From JBBPZA01 sp963728925 (lineage in GTDB: Bacteria > Actinomycetota > Thermoleophilia > Solirubrobacterales > Solirubrobacteraceae), in the NCBI GenBank assembly GCA_963728925.1, contig CAVSMB010000011.1:1-29632 (forward strand): a DNA stretch of 29,632 nucleotides, written 5' to 3'. A model generated the notes under the pieces. The model searched no databases, was not told the origin of the DNA, and worked only from the letters and a program-made list of their open reading frames with translations. The stretch's first letter is position 1. Each line of letters starts with the position of its first letter. The position numbers and the translations under genes were made by a program. Positions 6,783 to 14,515 of the stretch are shown piece after piece.

Positions 6783-8105
6783 ATGCCGGTTCTCTGCCTG
6801 GTGGCGCTGCTCCTGGCCGCGGCCCCCGCCGCGGCCCAGCAGGTCGTACCCGGCGAGGTGGTCGTGAAGTACGACCAGGGGACGACGCGCGCGCAGCGAG
6901 CCGCGGTCCAGGCGGCGACGGGCACCGGCGACCCGACGCCGATCGCCCCGCAGTCGCGCGTCCTCAAGGTCAAGGACGGGGCCAGCGTCGCCCAGACGGT
7001 CAGCGAGCTGCGCCGCCGCCCGGACGTCCAGTACGCCGCCCCGAACGTCATCGCCCACGCGGCGGGCGGCTTCTTCCCGAACGACCCCGGCAAGGGCGTC
7101 CCGGGCGACTGGCGCAACATGCAGTGGAACTTCCTGGGCGAGACCGGGATCAACGCCCCCGACGCGTGGGCCAACGCCCGCGCGGCCGGCGCTCCCGGCG
7201 GGCGCGGGGTGACGATCGCCGTGCTCGACACAGGGATCGCCTTCGAGAACCGCGGCCGCTACCGCCGCTCCCCGGACTTCTCGGGCACGCGCTTCACCCA
7301 GGGTCGCGACTTCGTGGCCCCCGACCGCTATCCCGACGACCAGAACGGCCACGGGACCTTCGTCGCGGGCGTGCTCGCCGAGACCACGGACAACGCCCGC
7401 GGGCTGACGGGCCTGGCCTACCGCTCGACGCTGCTTCCCGTCCGCGTGCTCGACGCGCGCGGCGAGGGCGATGCCGGCGCCATCGAGGCCGGCATCCGCT
7501 ACGCCGTGCGCCGCAAGGTCCAGGTCATCAACCTCAGCCTCGAGTTCGGCACCCAGGTCCGCTCGGCTGAGATCCCCGGCATTCTCGACGCGCTGCGCTT
7601 CGCCGCCCGCCGCGGCGTGCTCGTGGTCGCGGCGAGCGGCAACGAGGGCGAGCGCACCATCGCCTTCCCGGCCCGCGCGAGCGAGGTCGTCGCGGTCGGG
7701 GCGACGACCGAGAGCCGCTGCCTCGCGGACTACTCCAACGGAGGCGCGGAGCTCGACCTCGTCGCGCCGGGCGGCGGCCCCGACGCCGACGTGCCCGGCG
7801 ATCCGAACTGCCGTCCCTTCGAGAGCTCGGACCGCGAGATCAGCCAGATGAGCTTCAAGGGCGGCACTGTGCGGCGCTTCGGGCTGCGTGGTGAGGAGGG
7901 GACCTCGATGGCGGCGCCCCACGTGTCCGCGGCCGCCGCGCTGGTGATCGCGAGCCGGGTCATCGGGATCAGGCCAGGGGCACCGGCCGTCGAGAAGCGA
8001 CTCGAGGACACCGCGCGCGACCTCGGGTCGCCGGGATTCGACGACCGCTACGGGGCGGGGCTGCTGGACGCGGCGGCCGCCACGCAAGCCTCGTCGCCGC
8101 GCTGA
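6783..8105 (+). CDS. Secreted subtilisin-like serine protease (peptidase S8)
   Basis: It begins with a signal peptide (MPVLCLVALLLAAAPAAA, predicted cleavage before QQ). A short inhibitor-I9-like prodomain follows (GEVVVKYDQG through VQYAAPNVIAHA, about residues 22-85), then the S8 catalytic domain. The triad is visible as Asp in AVLDTGIA, His in NGHGTFVAG and Ser in GTSMAAPHVSAAAA, with the oxyanion Asn in AASGNEG. The protein ends soon after the catalytic domain, with no anchor or repeat domain, so secretion into the medium or periphery is likely. The chosen ATG gives a signal peptide without an N-terminal positive charge. An upstream in-frame ATG at 6681 would add an Arg-rich segment made by the 48-bp repeat and cannot be excluded. 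The epimerase gene begins 22 bp after its stop. Confidence 0.88.
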   Translation: MPVLCLVALLLAAAPAAAQQVVPGEVVVKYDQGTTRAQRAAVQAATGTGDPTPIAPQSRVLKVKDGASVAQTVSELRRRPDVQYAAPNVIAHAAGGFFPNDPGKGVPGDWRNMQWNFLGETGINAPDAWANARAAGAPGGRGVTIAVLDTGIAFENRGRYRRSPDFSGTRFTQGRDFVAPDRYPDDQNGHGTFVAGVLAETTDNARGLTGLAYRSTLLPVRVLDARGEGDAGAIEAGIRYAVRRKVQVINLSLEFGTQVRSAEIPGILDALRFAARRGVLVVAASGNEGERTIAFPARASEVVAVGATTESRCLADYSNGGAELDLVAPGGGPDADVPGDPNCRPFESSDREISQMSFKGGTVRRFGLRGEEGTSMAAPHVSAAAALVIASRVIGIRPGAPAVEKRLEDTARDLGSPGFDDRYGAGLLDAAAATQASSPR

Positions 8106-8127
8106 CGAGGCCCGGCCGGCCCCCACG

Positions 8128-9063
8128 ATGCGCGCCCTCGTCACCGGCGGCGCCGGCTTCATTGGCTCCAGCCTCGTCGACGCCCTGCTCGCGCGCGGCG
8201 ACGAGGTCACCGTGCTGGACGACCTCTCGACGGGGCGCGTCGCGAACCTCGCGGCGGCGCTCGGGCGAGGCGCCGTCCTGCGCGAGGCCGACGTCGCGGA
8301 CGCGGCTGCCGTAGACGAGGTCACCGCCGCCGCCCGCCCCGAGCTCGTCTTCCACCTCGCCGCGCACGTCGACGTGCGGCGCTCGATCGAGGACCCCGCC
8401 CACGACGCGCGCGTCAACGTCGACGGGACGGTCGCCGTGCTCGAGGCCGCGCGGCGCCACGGCGCCGCGCGCGTCGTCTTCAGCAGCACCGGCGGCGCGA
8501 TCTACGGGGACGCCTACGTGCTGCCGACCCCCGAGACGGCGCCGCGGCGACCGCTCGCGCCTTACGGCGCCGACAAGGCCATCGCCGAGGACCGCTGCGA
8601 GCGCTTCACGCGCGAGCACGGCCTGGCGACCGTGAGCCTGCGCTACGCCAACGTCTACGGCGCGCGGCAGGACCCGCTCGGCGAGGGCGGCGTCGTCGCG
8701 ATCTTCTGCGGGCGCCTGCGCGACGGGCGCCGGCCGGTGATCTTCGGCGACGGCAGCCAGACCCGGGACTTCGTGCACGTCGACGACGTCGTCGCGGCGA
8801 ACCTCGCCGCTGCCGCGAGCGACCACATGGGTCCGCTGAACATCGGGAGCGGGGTGCAGACCAGCGTGCTCGCGCTCGTCGGCGCGCTCCGCGCGCTCGC
8901 CGACGAGCGCGCCGGCGCGTTCGAGCCGGCCTTCGAGCCCGCACGCCCCGGCGAGGTGGCGCGCAGCTGCCTCGACCCTTCCGCCGCCCGCGCAGCGCTG
9001 GGCTGGCGCGCGCGGATCGGCCTGCCCGAGGGGCTTGCCTCGACGCTCAGGTGGTCCGGATGA
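8128..9063 (+). CDS. galE: NAD-dependent nucleotide-sugar epimerase (UDP-glucose 4-epimerase type)
   Basis: An extended short-chain dehydrogenase of 311 residues. The NAD fold carries VTGGAGFIGSSLVDALL near the N-terminus, followed by VLDDLSTG, HLAAHVDVRRS, the catalytic-Ser region FSSTGGAIYGD, and the YGADK form of the YxxxK motif. RYANVYGARQDP and the DGSQTRDFVHVDDV block are typical of GalE/WbpP-like epimerases. It is likely to interconvert UDP-glucose and UDP-galactose or a related UDP-sugar and so supply the glycosyltransferases further downstream, though the exact sugar cannot be read from sequence. It lies 22 bp after the protease gene. Its last codons overlap the end of the convergent UspA gene by 17 bp. 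Confidence 0.85.
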   Translation: MRALVTGGAGFIGSSLVDALLARGDEVTVLDDLSTGRVANLAAALGRGAVLREADVADAAAVDEVTAAARPELVFHLAAHVDVRRSIEDPAHDARVNVDGTVAVLEAARRHGAARVVFSSTGGAIYGDAYVLPTPETAPRRPLAPYGADKAIAEDRCERFTREHGLATVSLRYANVYGARQDPLGEGGVVAIFCGRLRDGRRPVIFGDGSQTRDFVHVDDVVAANLAAAASDHMGPLNIGSGVQTSVLALVGALRALADERAGAFEPAFEPARPGEVARSCLDPSAARAALGWRARIGLPEGLASTLRWSG

Positions 9064-9490
9064 TCAGGACCGAGCAGGGCGCGTGGTGGGACACCTTGTT
9101 GGGCACCGAGCCGAGCAGGAAGCGCTTGGCCCCCGTCATGCCCTTGTTGCCGACGATGATGAGGTCCGAGCCGCGCTCCTCGGCGACGTCGAGGATCGCG
9201 TCGGCCGGGTCGCCCTGGCGTGCGAAGGTCTCGACCGGCACCCCGGCGCCCTGGATCTCCTGCGCGGCTTCATTGAGCGTCGCGTCGACGTCCTCGCGCG
9301 GATTGACCATCCACTGCAGGTCGTCGGGGGCCTCGCGGCGCTCCTCGGCGAGCCGCTGGTTGGAGACCGGCTCGTAGGCGCTGACCAGGTCGACGCGCGC
9401 GCCGACGCTCTTGGCGAGCTCGGTCGCCTGGTGTACCGCCTCTCGGGCGGTCTCGGAGCCGTCGGTGCCCACCACGATCGAGCCGAACAT
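9047..9490 (-). CDS. Universal stress protein, UspA family
   Basis: A single Usp domain of 147 residues. It starts MFGSIVVGTDGSETAREAV and ends with the ATP-binding motif G-x2-G-x9-G-S, seen as GNKGMTGAKRFLLGS, so it is an ATP-binding rather than UspA-like non-binding member. DLIIVG and APCSVLIIR are the usual beta-strand ends. It probably acts in the cytoplasm in stress or dormancy responses. A GGAG-type ribosome-binding site precedes the ATG, and a TAAGAT -10-like box lies about 40 nt upstream (9529-9534). It follows the MBL/rhodanese gene and miniprotein on the same strand, so a shared stress context is plausible. Confidence 0.92.
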   Translation of the reverse strand: MFGSIVVGTDGSETAREAVHQATELAKSVGARVDLVSAYEPVSNQRLAEERREAPDDLQWMVNPREDVDATLNEAAQEIQGAGVPVETFARQGDPADAILDVAEERGSDLIIVGNKGMTGAKRFLLGSVPNKVSHHAPCSVLIIRTT

Positions 9491-9554
9491 CCACCTTCTC
9501 CTTCGTCGCCCACGCCGGGATCGCGACGATCTTATCCTCGTGCTCTCTCCGGCC

Positions 9555-9641
9555 CTACGCGAGCTTCACGATCGCGATGATCATCCCGGCGAGCACGAAC
9601 ACGGCGATCGCGACCTGCGTCCAGATCCAGAACGGCGACAT
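9555..9641 (-). CDS. 28-residue single-pass membrane miniprotein
   Basis: A short gene read directly from the sequence. The ATG at 9641 lies 7 nt after the stop of the MBL/rhodanese gene, and the ribosome-binding site GAGGGAG overlaps that stop, so translation is probably coupled. The product starts MSPFWIWTQVAIAVFVLAGM and ends IIAIVKLA. Nearly all of it is one hydrophobic helix with aromatic residues at the N-terminus and one Lys near the C-terminus. The function is unknown. It could be a membrane-anchored partner or regulator of the sulfur enzyme. The upstream UspA gene lies 64 bp beyond. Confidence 0.6.
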   Translation of the reverse strand: MSPFWIWTQVAIAVFVLAGMIIAIVKLA

Positions 9642-9648
9642 CGCTCCC

Positions 9649-11049
9649 TCAGGGTAGAGGGGCCGGCTCGCCGGCCTCGAGCGGCCGGCCGGCGCGCCGC
9701 CACGCCGGGATCCCGCCGTCGGCCACGTGCAGCACCTCGTCGACTCCGAGTCGCCGCAGCAGGCTCGCAGCGACCGCGCTGCGCTGGCCCGATGAGCACA
9801 CGGCCGCGACCGGGCGCCCGGCGTCGAGCTTGGCGGGCAGCTCGCGCAGGTCGTGGTAGGCGGCGTGCAGCGAGCCGGGGATGTGGCCGTCCTCGAACTC
9901 CGAGCGCTCGCGCACGTCGAGGAGCTGCAGCTCGGGCCGCGAGCTCGTGAGCTCGAACAGCGTGTCCACGGACACGCGCTCGAGGCGCTCGACCACACGG
10001 TGCTCCTGGCGCCAGGTGGTCATCCCGCCGTGCAGGTAGCCCGAGAGCCGGCGAACGCCGACCGCGGCCGAGAGGCTCGCGGCACGGCGGGCGTCCTCGT
10101 CGTGGCGGCCAACGATCACGATGTCGTCGGCGCGATCGACCACCCAGGCGAGCTTCGTCCCGAACCCGGCACGCAGGGTCGACAGGCAGATCGCCCCCAG
10201 GATGTGCGCGTCGTCGAACTGCTCGTCGGTGCGCACGTCGACGAGCACGGCGCCGTCGCGGCGCTTCTGCTCGACCTGGCGCGGGGTCAGCGGCATCGCC
10301 GCGACGCCGTCGGTGAGCAGCGGGCCGTGGTTGAGGTCGACGATCGCGCGGAAGTTCGGGGGCTGCGGGCCGAGTCGGGCGAGCGAGCGCTCGACGAAGG
10401 TCGCCTCGTCGTCCTGGGCCAGCAGCTCGTTGTGGCGGTGCTCGTAGCCGATCGTCGAGCTGACCTTCATGTCCATCCCGGGGCCTCCGCAGAGCGAGCC
10501 GCCGAGGTGACCGGGCCACACTTCGGTCTCGGGAGCGAGCACCAGCAGGCGCTCGTGCAGGCTGTGGAAGATGGCTCGGGCCCCGTCCTCCTTGTCCACG
10601 GCGAGGTCGGGCCGCGCGACGTCGCCGACGAACAGCGAGTCGCCGCTGAGCACCGCCCACGGCTCGTCGCCGCGGTCGAGGTCTGAGAGCAGGAAGGCCG
10701 TGTGCTCGGGCCGATGCCCGGGGGTGTGCACGGCGCGAACGCGCACGGATCCGAGCGCGAGCTCCCACCCGTCCTCGAAGGGCTCGTGGTCGTAGTCCGC
10801 GCCGGCCAGGCGGTGGACGTGGATCGTCGCGCCGGTGGCGGAGGCGAGCCTGCCGTGCCCCGAGACGTGGTCGGCGTGCGTGTGGGTCTCGAGCACGTGC
10901 TCGATGTCGACACCGACGTAGCGGGCGAACTCGAGGTACTCGTCGATCTCGAAGCGCGGGTCGACGACCGCGGCGACGCCGGCGTGCTCGTCGCCGACCA
11001 CGTAGGAGGCGCAGCCCAGGTCGTCGTGGGTGATCTGGCGGAAGATCAT
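9649..11049 (-). CDS. MBL-fold persulfide dioxygenase-like protein with two rhodanese domains
   Basis: Residues 1-250 form a metallo-beta-lactamase domain of the ETHE1/persulfide dioxygenase type, with the metal motif THTHADHVSG, then HTPGHRPEH and SGDSLFVGDVARPDL. Two rhodanese domains follow. The first (about 270-355) has DVRTDEQFDDAHILGA but shows VGRHDEDARR at the active loop, without Cys, so it is probably inactive. The second (about 365-455) has DVRERSEFEDGHIPGS and an active loop CSSGQRS with the catalytic Cys. The family oxidises glutathione- or low-thiol persulfides to sulfite, and the fused rhodanese moves sulfane sulfur. The native thiol here may be mycothiol or another actinobacterial thiol. 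The ATG is preceded by a TACGAT box 13 nt away (11063-11068). Confidence 0.88.
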   Translation of the reverse strand: MIFRQITHDDLGCASYVVGDEHAGVAAVVDPRFEIDEYLEFARYVGVDIEHVLETHTHADHVSGHGRLASATGATIHVHRLAGADYDHEPFEDGWELALGSVRVRAVHTPGHRPEHTAFLLSDLDRGDEPWAVLSGDSLFVGDVARPDLAVDKEDGARAIFHSLHERLLVLAPETEVWPGHLGGSLCGGPGMDMKVSSTIGYEHRHNELLAQDDEATFVERSLARLGPQPPNFRAIVDLNHGPLLTDGVAAMPLTPRQVEQKRRDGAVLVDVRTDEQFDDAHILGAICLSTLRAGFGTKLAWVVDRADDIVIVGRHDEDARRAASLSAAVGVRRLSGYLHGGMTTWRQEHRVVERLERVSVDTLFELTSSRPELQLLDVRERSEFEDGHIPGSLHAAYHDLRELPAKLDAGRPVAAVCSSGQRSAVAASLLRRLGVDEVLHVADGGIPAWRRAGRPLEAGEPAPLP

Positions 11050-11097
11050 GCCCGTGAGGCAGATCGTAGGCGGCGCGGCGGCGGGGCGCGCGAAGGC

Positions 11098-12216
11098 TCA
11101 GCGCGGCGTGCGCAATCCCATGCGCCGCTTCAGCGCGAGCACGCGCGCAGCGGCCTCACGCAGGCGGGCGCGGAAGCTCTCGGATGCCCGCGCCCGGGCC
11201 AGGAGGGCGTCGTAGACGTCGCGGTAGCTGCCGGGCCCGGTGCTGAGCACGATGTTGGCGCCGGCGGCGACGCTGCGCACCGCCGCGCGGGCGACGCTCG
11301 AGCGGGCGAGGACCGCGCGCGCCTCGATGCTGTCGGTGACGACGACGCCGCGGAAGCCGAGCTCGCGGCGCAGCAGCTCACGGAGGATGCGCGGCGACTG
11401 GGAGGAGATCCGGCGGCGGTCGAGCGCCGGGTAGAGCGCGTGGGAGGCCATGACGATCGGCACGCCGGCCGCTATCGCGGCGCGGAAGGGCTCGAGGTCC
11501 TCCCGTTCGAGCTCCCGGCGCGAACGCCGCACGGCGACCTCGGTGTCGTCGGTGTTGGCGACGGCCCCGCCGAGGCCCGGGAAGTGCTTTGCCGTGGGGG
11601 CGACGCTCGGCCGGGCCGCGTACCCGCGGACCGCCGCGGCGGTGAGGGCGGCGACGCGCTCCGGGCCTCCCTCGAAGACACGGCCACCCAGGGCGCCCCC
11701 GGCGCCCGTGTCGACGACCGGCGCGAGGTTGACGTTGATCCCGAGGCGACGCAGGTCGCGCGAGGCTGCGCGCGCCGAAGCCCGGGCCTGCGCGGGCCCG
11801 GCGAGCGCGGACTGGCTGCGCTGCGGCGCGGCGAAGGGGACGATGCGTACCGGGCCGCCCTCCTGGTCGACGGCGACGAGCGCCGAACCGCGCGCGGCGC
11901 GCTGGAGCACGCGGGTCATGCGCCGCAGCCGACGCGCATCCACAACGTTGTCGCCGAAGAGGATCACGCCGCCGCCGCGCCCCTCGCGCAGGATGCGACG
12001 CACGTAGACGGGCACGGTCGCGCCGTCGAAGCTGAAGACGATCGCCTGGCCGGCCTGCCGGGAGAGCGAGAGCCGGTCGACGGGCGCCTCGCGGCGCTGC
12101 GCCGGGCGAGCCGGCGCCTGCGTCCCAGTCTCCTTGTCGCCCCCTCCTCCACAGGCCGGCAGCGAGAGGACCGCGGAGACGAGCGCAAGCGACACGATCG
12201 GGCGGGCGGCGGCCAC
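11098..12216 (-). CDS. GH3 beta-N-acetylhexosaminidase-like lipoprotein
   Basis: A glycoside hydrolase family 3 N-terminal domain of 372 residues behind a lipoprotein signal peptide (SLALVSAVLSLPAC, lipobox Cys near residue 22), so it is probably anchored outside the membrane. QEGGPVRIVPF, NLAPVVD, KHFPGLGG, VMASHALYPALD and the nucleophile region VVVTDSIEARAV are all recognisable. In NagZ enzymes the loop after KHFPG carries an Asp-His dyad (the xDSH motif). Here the sequence is AVANTDDTEV, with no His, so the acid/base differs or activity is changed. The substrate is probably a peptidoglycan or chitin fragment. The GTG start has TACGGT 8 nt upstream, which suggests a leaderless message. It diverges from the LLM oxidoreductase. 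Confidence 0.85.
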   Translation of the reverse strand: MAAARPIVSLALVSAVLSLPACGGGGDKETGTQAPARPAQRREAPVDRLSLSRQAGQAIVFSFDGATVPVYVRRILREGRGGGVILFGDNVVDARRLRRMTRVLQRAARGSALVAVDQEGGPVRIVPFAAPQRSQSALAGPAQARASARAASRDLRRLGINVNLAPVVDTGAGGALGGRVFEGGPERVAALTAAAVRGYAARPSVAPTAKHFPGLGGAVANTDDTEVAVRRSRRELEREDLEPFRAAIAAGVPIVMASHALYPALDRRRISSQSPRILRELLRRELGFRGVVVTDSIEARAVLARSSVARAAVRSVAAGANIVLSTGPGSYRDVYDALLARARASESFRARLREAAARVLALKRRMGLRTPR

Positions 12217-12224
12217 GCGACCGA

Positions 12225-12230
12225 ACCGTA
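12225..12230 (-). promoter_or_regulatory. -10 box for leaderless GH3 lipoprotein gene
   Basis: TACGGT on the minus strand lies exactly 8 nt before the GTG start. With that spacing transcription would begin at or next to the start codon. No ribosome-binding site is present. Confidence 0.5.
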
Positions 12231-12270
12231 CGCGAGGCGCGTCGGAGAGCGCTCGGGCGAGCGCGCCGGA

Positions 12271-12276
12271 TAGGGT
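12271..12276 (+). promoter_or_regulatory. -10 box for leaderless LLM oxidoreductase gene
   Basis: TAGGGT lies 8 nt before the ATG at 12285, with no Shine-Dalgarno sequence between. It mirrors the arrangement of the divergent gene. Confidence 0.5.
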
Positions 12277-12284
12277 GCGTTTCC

Positions 12285-13322
12285 ATGGCGAGCGAGCTCT
12301 CTCTGGGCCTGAACACCGGCTACTGGACGGCGGGGCCGCCGCCCGGCGCCCAGGAGAGCGTCGCCGAGGCCGAGCGGCTCGGCTTCGACTCGATCTGGGC
12401 GGCCGAGGCGTACGGCTCCGACGTGCTCACGCCGCTCGCGTGGTGGGGAGCGCGGACCGAGCGAGTGAGGCTCGGCACGGCGATCATGCAGATGTCGGCC
12501 CGCCAGCCGACCGCCGCGGCGATGGCCGCGCTGACCATGGACCACCTCTCGGGCGGGCGCTTCGTCCTCGGCCTCGGGGTCTCGGGGCCGCAGGTCGTCG
12601 AGGGCTGGTACGGCATGCCCTTCGCCAAGCCGCTCGCCCGGACGCGGGAGTACATCTCGATCGTGCGCCAGGCCTTCCGGCGCGAGCGGGTGACGAGCGA
12701 CGGTCCCCACTACCCGCTTCCCCTCCCCGACGGGACCGGGCTGGGCAAGCCGCTCAAGCCGACGCTTCACCCCGTGCGCGAGGACCTCCCGATCTTCCTG
12801 GGCGCCGAGGGCCCGAAGAACATCGCGCTCGCCGGCGAGCTGTGCGACGGCTGGCTCGCGCTCTTCTACTCGCCGCGCCACGAGGCGTTCTACCGCGACG
12901 CGCTGGCCGAGGGCTTCGCCCGCGAGGGCGCCCGGCGCTCGTTCGAGGACTTCGAGGTGACCGCGACCGTCCCGGTTGTCCTCGGCGACGACGTCGAGGC
13001 GTGCGCCGACGCCCTGCGCCCCATGTACGCGCTGTACTTCGGCGGCATGGGCTCCCGTGACCGCAACTTCCACCGCGACGTCGCCGTGCGCATGGGCTAC
13101 GAGGCCGAGGCGATGCGCATCACCGACCTCTACCTCGACGGCAAGAAGGACGAGGCGGCCGCGGCCATTCCGACGGCCCTCGTCGAGGAGCTTGCCCTCA
13201 TCGGCCCGCCCGACAAGGTCCGCCACGACCTCGACGCGTGGCGCGACTCGATCGTGACGACGATGCTCGTCGGCGGGGACGCGGCGACGATCCGGCAGAT
13301 CTCGGAGCTCGTGCTCGGCTAG
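12285..13322 (+). CDS. LLM-class F420-dependent oxidoreductase
   Basis: A luciferase-like monooxygenase-fold TIM barrel of 345 residues. It starts SLGLNTGYW and carries AEAERLGFDSIWAAEAYGSD, RLGTAIMQMSAR, MDHLSGGRFVLGLGVSGPQVVEGWYG, and the DLPIFLGAEGPKN block. These are typical of the mycobacterial Rv3520c-like F420-dependent group. It should use reduced coenzyme F420 to reduce or oxidise an unknown organic substrate in the cytoplasm. Together with the PPOX protein at 22926 it suggests that the organism makes F420. It is followed by two GC hairpins and the convergent sigma-factor gene. Confidence 0.88.
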   Translation: MASELSLGLNTGYWTAGPPPGAQESVAEAERLGFDSIWAAEAYGSDVLTPLAWWGARTERVRLGTAIMQMSARQPTAAAMAALTMDHLSGGRFVLGLGVSGPQVVEGWYGMPFAKPLARTREYISIVRQAFRRERVTSDGPHYPLPLPDGTGLGKPLKPTLHPVREDLPIFLGAEGPKNIALAGELCDGWLALFYSPRHEAFYRDALAEGFAREGARRSFEDFEVTATVPVVLGDDVEACADALRPMYALYFGGMGSRDRNFHRDVAVRMGYEAEAMRITDLYLDGKKDEAAAAIPTALVEELALIGPPDKVRHDLDAWRDSIVTTMLVGGDAATIRQISELVLG

Positions 13323-13328
13323 AAGCGG

Positions 13329-13344
13329 GCCGGCCTCCGCCGGC
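13329..13344. terminator. Hairpin between convergent LLM and sigma-factor genes
   Basis: GCCGGC, CTCC, GCCGGC forms a 6-bp stem just after the LLM stop. A second GCGCGC inverted pair follows. It may serve both convergent genes. No U-tract is seen. Confidence 0.4.
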
Positions 13345-13371
13345 TCTCGCGCGCGAGTGAGCGCGCAGGCC

Positions 13372-13403
13372 GCGTCAGGCCGCGCAGGTCGCGTCAGGCC
13401 GCG
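13372..13403. repeat. 13-bp direct repeat overlapping the sigma-factor stop
   Basis: GCGTCAGGCCGCG occurs at 13372-13384 and again at 13391-13403, separated by 6 nt. The second copy includes the stop codon of the sigma factor gene. Confidence 0.6.
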
Positions 13404-14455
13404 TCGGCGAGCGCGGCGAGCTCGCGCCGCAGGGCGAGCTCGGAGAGCGCCTTGCGCTCGATCTGGCGCACGCGCTCGGCGCTGATCCCGAGGCGTCGGC
13501 CGACCTGCGACATCGGCAGCGGCTCCTTGTCCCCGTTCAGCCCGAAGCGCAGCTGGATGACCTCGCGCTCGCGGTCGGGCAGCTGCCCGACGGTCCGGCG
13601 CACGGCCTCCTCGGTGAGCTCCATGTGCACCTGCTCGTCGACCGGCTTGTCCTCCGCGGGCATGAGGTCGCCGAGCCCGGCCTCATCGCCCTCGCCCACC
13701 GGGCGGTCGAGGCTCGTGACGATGCGGGCCACATCCTGGAGGTCTATGACCTGCTCGAGCGGCAGCTCGGCCGCCTCGGCGATCTCCTCGAGCGTCGCCT
13801 CCCGTCCGAGCTGAGCCGCGAGGCGTCGCGCAGAGGTGGCGATGCGCCGCTCGCGCTGTGCGACGTTCGTGGGCAGGCGGATCGAGCGGCCGCGGTCGGC
13901 GAGCCCGCGCTGGATCGCCTGGCGGATCCACAGCGTCGCGTAGGTCGAGAAGCGAAAGCCCTTGCGCCAGTCGAACTTCTCCACTGCCCGGATCAGGCCG
14001 AGGACGCCCTCCTGGATCAGGTCGAGCAGGCAGAGCTCGCCGACCCCCTGGTAGCGCCGGGCGATCGACACGACCAGGCGCAGGTTGGAGTTGACCAGGC
14101 GCTCCTTGGCGGCGAGGTCCCCGCGCTCGATGCGCTTGGCGAGGTCCAGCTCCTCGTCGGGGGTGAGCAGCGGGTAGCGGCCGGCCTCGTTCAGGAAGAG
14201 CTGCAGGGCGTCGGTTGTGTGCCCGGCGAGCTCTGCGTGCGTGTAGTGAGCCTCGGCGCCGGCCTTGCCGGAGTCGTCGGTGACCTCGAGCCCGCGGGCC
14301 TCGAAGAGCGCGTGGAGCGTGTCGACGTCGTCGTCGGAGAGGTCGAGTTCGCGAACGATGCCGTCGATCTCGGAGCTGTTCAGGCACCCGCGCTCGTCGC
14401 CACGTGCCATCAGGCCGGCGACCTCGGGGTGCTCGGTGAGTGGTTCGGTTGCCAT
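13394..14455 (-). CDS. sigA: RNA polymerase primary-type sigma factor (sigma-70, RpoD/SigA-like)
   Basis: It directs RNA polymerase to -35/-10 promoters. A short region 1.1-like domain (about residues 24-57, SEIDGIVRELDLSDDDVD) precedes region 1.2 (DALQLFLNEAGRYPLLT). Region 2 contains KERLVNSNLRLVVSIARRY, DLIQEGVLGLIRAVEKFDW and FSTYATLWIRQAIQR, which melts and binds the -10. Region 3 follows, then region 4 with REREVIQLRFGL and the helix-turn-helix MSQVGRRLGISAERVRQIE. The length of 353 residues is shorter than many actinobacterial SigA proteins but contains all regions, so it is a primary sigma factor or a close group 2 relative. No strong ribosome-binding site is seen. It diverges from the MOSC gene, and a near-palindrome CGGTGTACCG sits in the gap. 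Confidence 0.88.
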   Translation of the reverse strand: MATEPLTEHPEVAGLMARGDERGCLNSSEIDGIVRELDLSDDDVDTLHALFEARGLEVTDDSGKAGAEAHYTHAELAGHTTDALQLFLNEAGRYPLLTPDEELDLAKRIERGDLAAKERLVNSNLRLVVSIARRYQGVGELCLLDLIQEGVLGLIRAVEKFDWRKGFRFSTYATLWIRQAIQRGLADRGRSIRLPTNVAQRERRIATSARRLAAQLGREATLEEIAEAAELPLEQVIDLQDVARIVTSLDRPVGEGDEAGLGDLMPAEDKPVDEQVHMELTEEAVRRTVGQLPDREREVIQLRFGLNGDKEPLPMSQVGRRLGISAERVRQIERKALSELALRRELAALADAA

Positions 14456-14515
14456 CCAGAAGGGAGTGCCCGTCCCGGTCGGGCCTCAACCCCGGTGTAC
14501 CGTGAAGCGCGACCC

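Noticed and set aside
6036..8489. An 817-codon minus-strand frame
   Set aside because: It is opposite the protease and epimerase and out of frame with tadA; no recognisable motifs.
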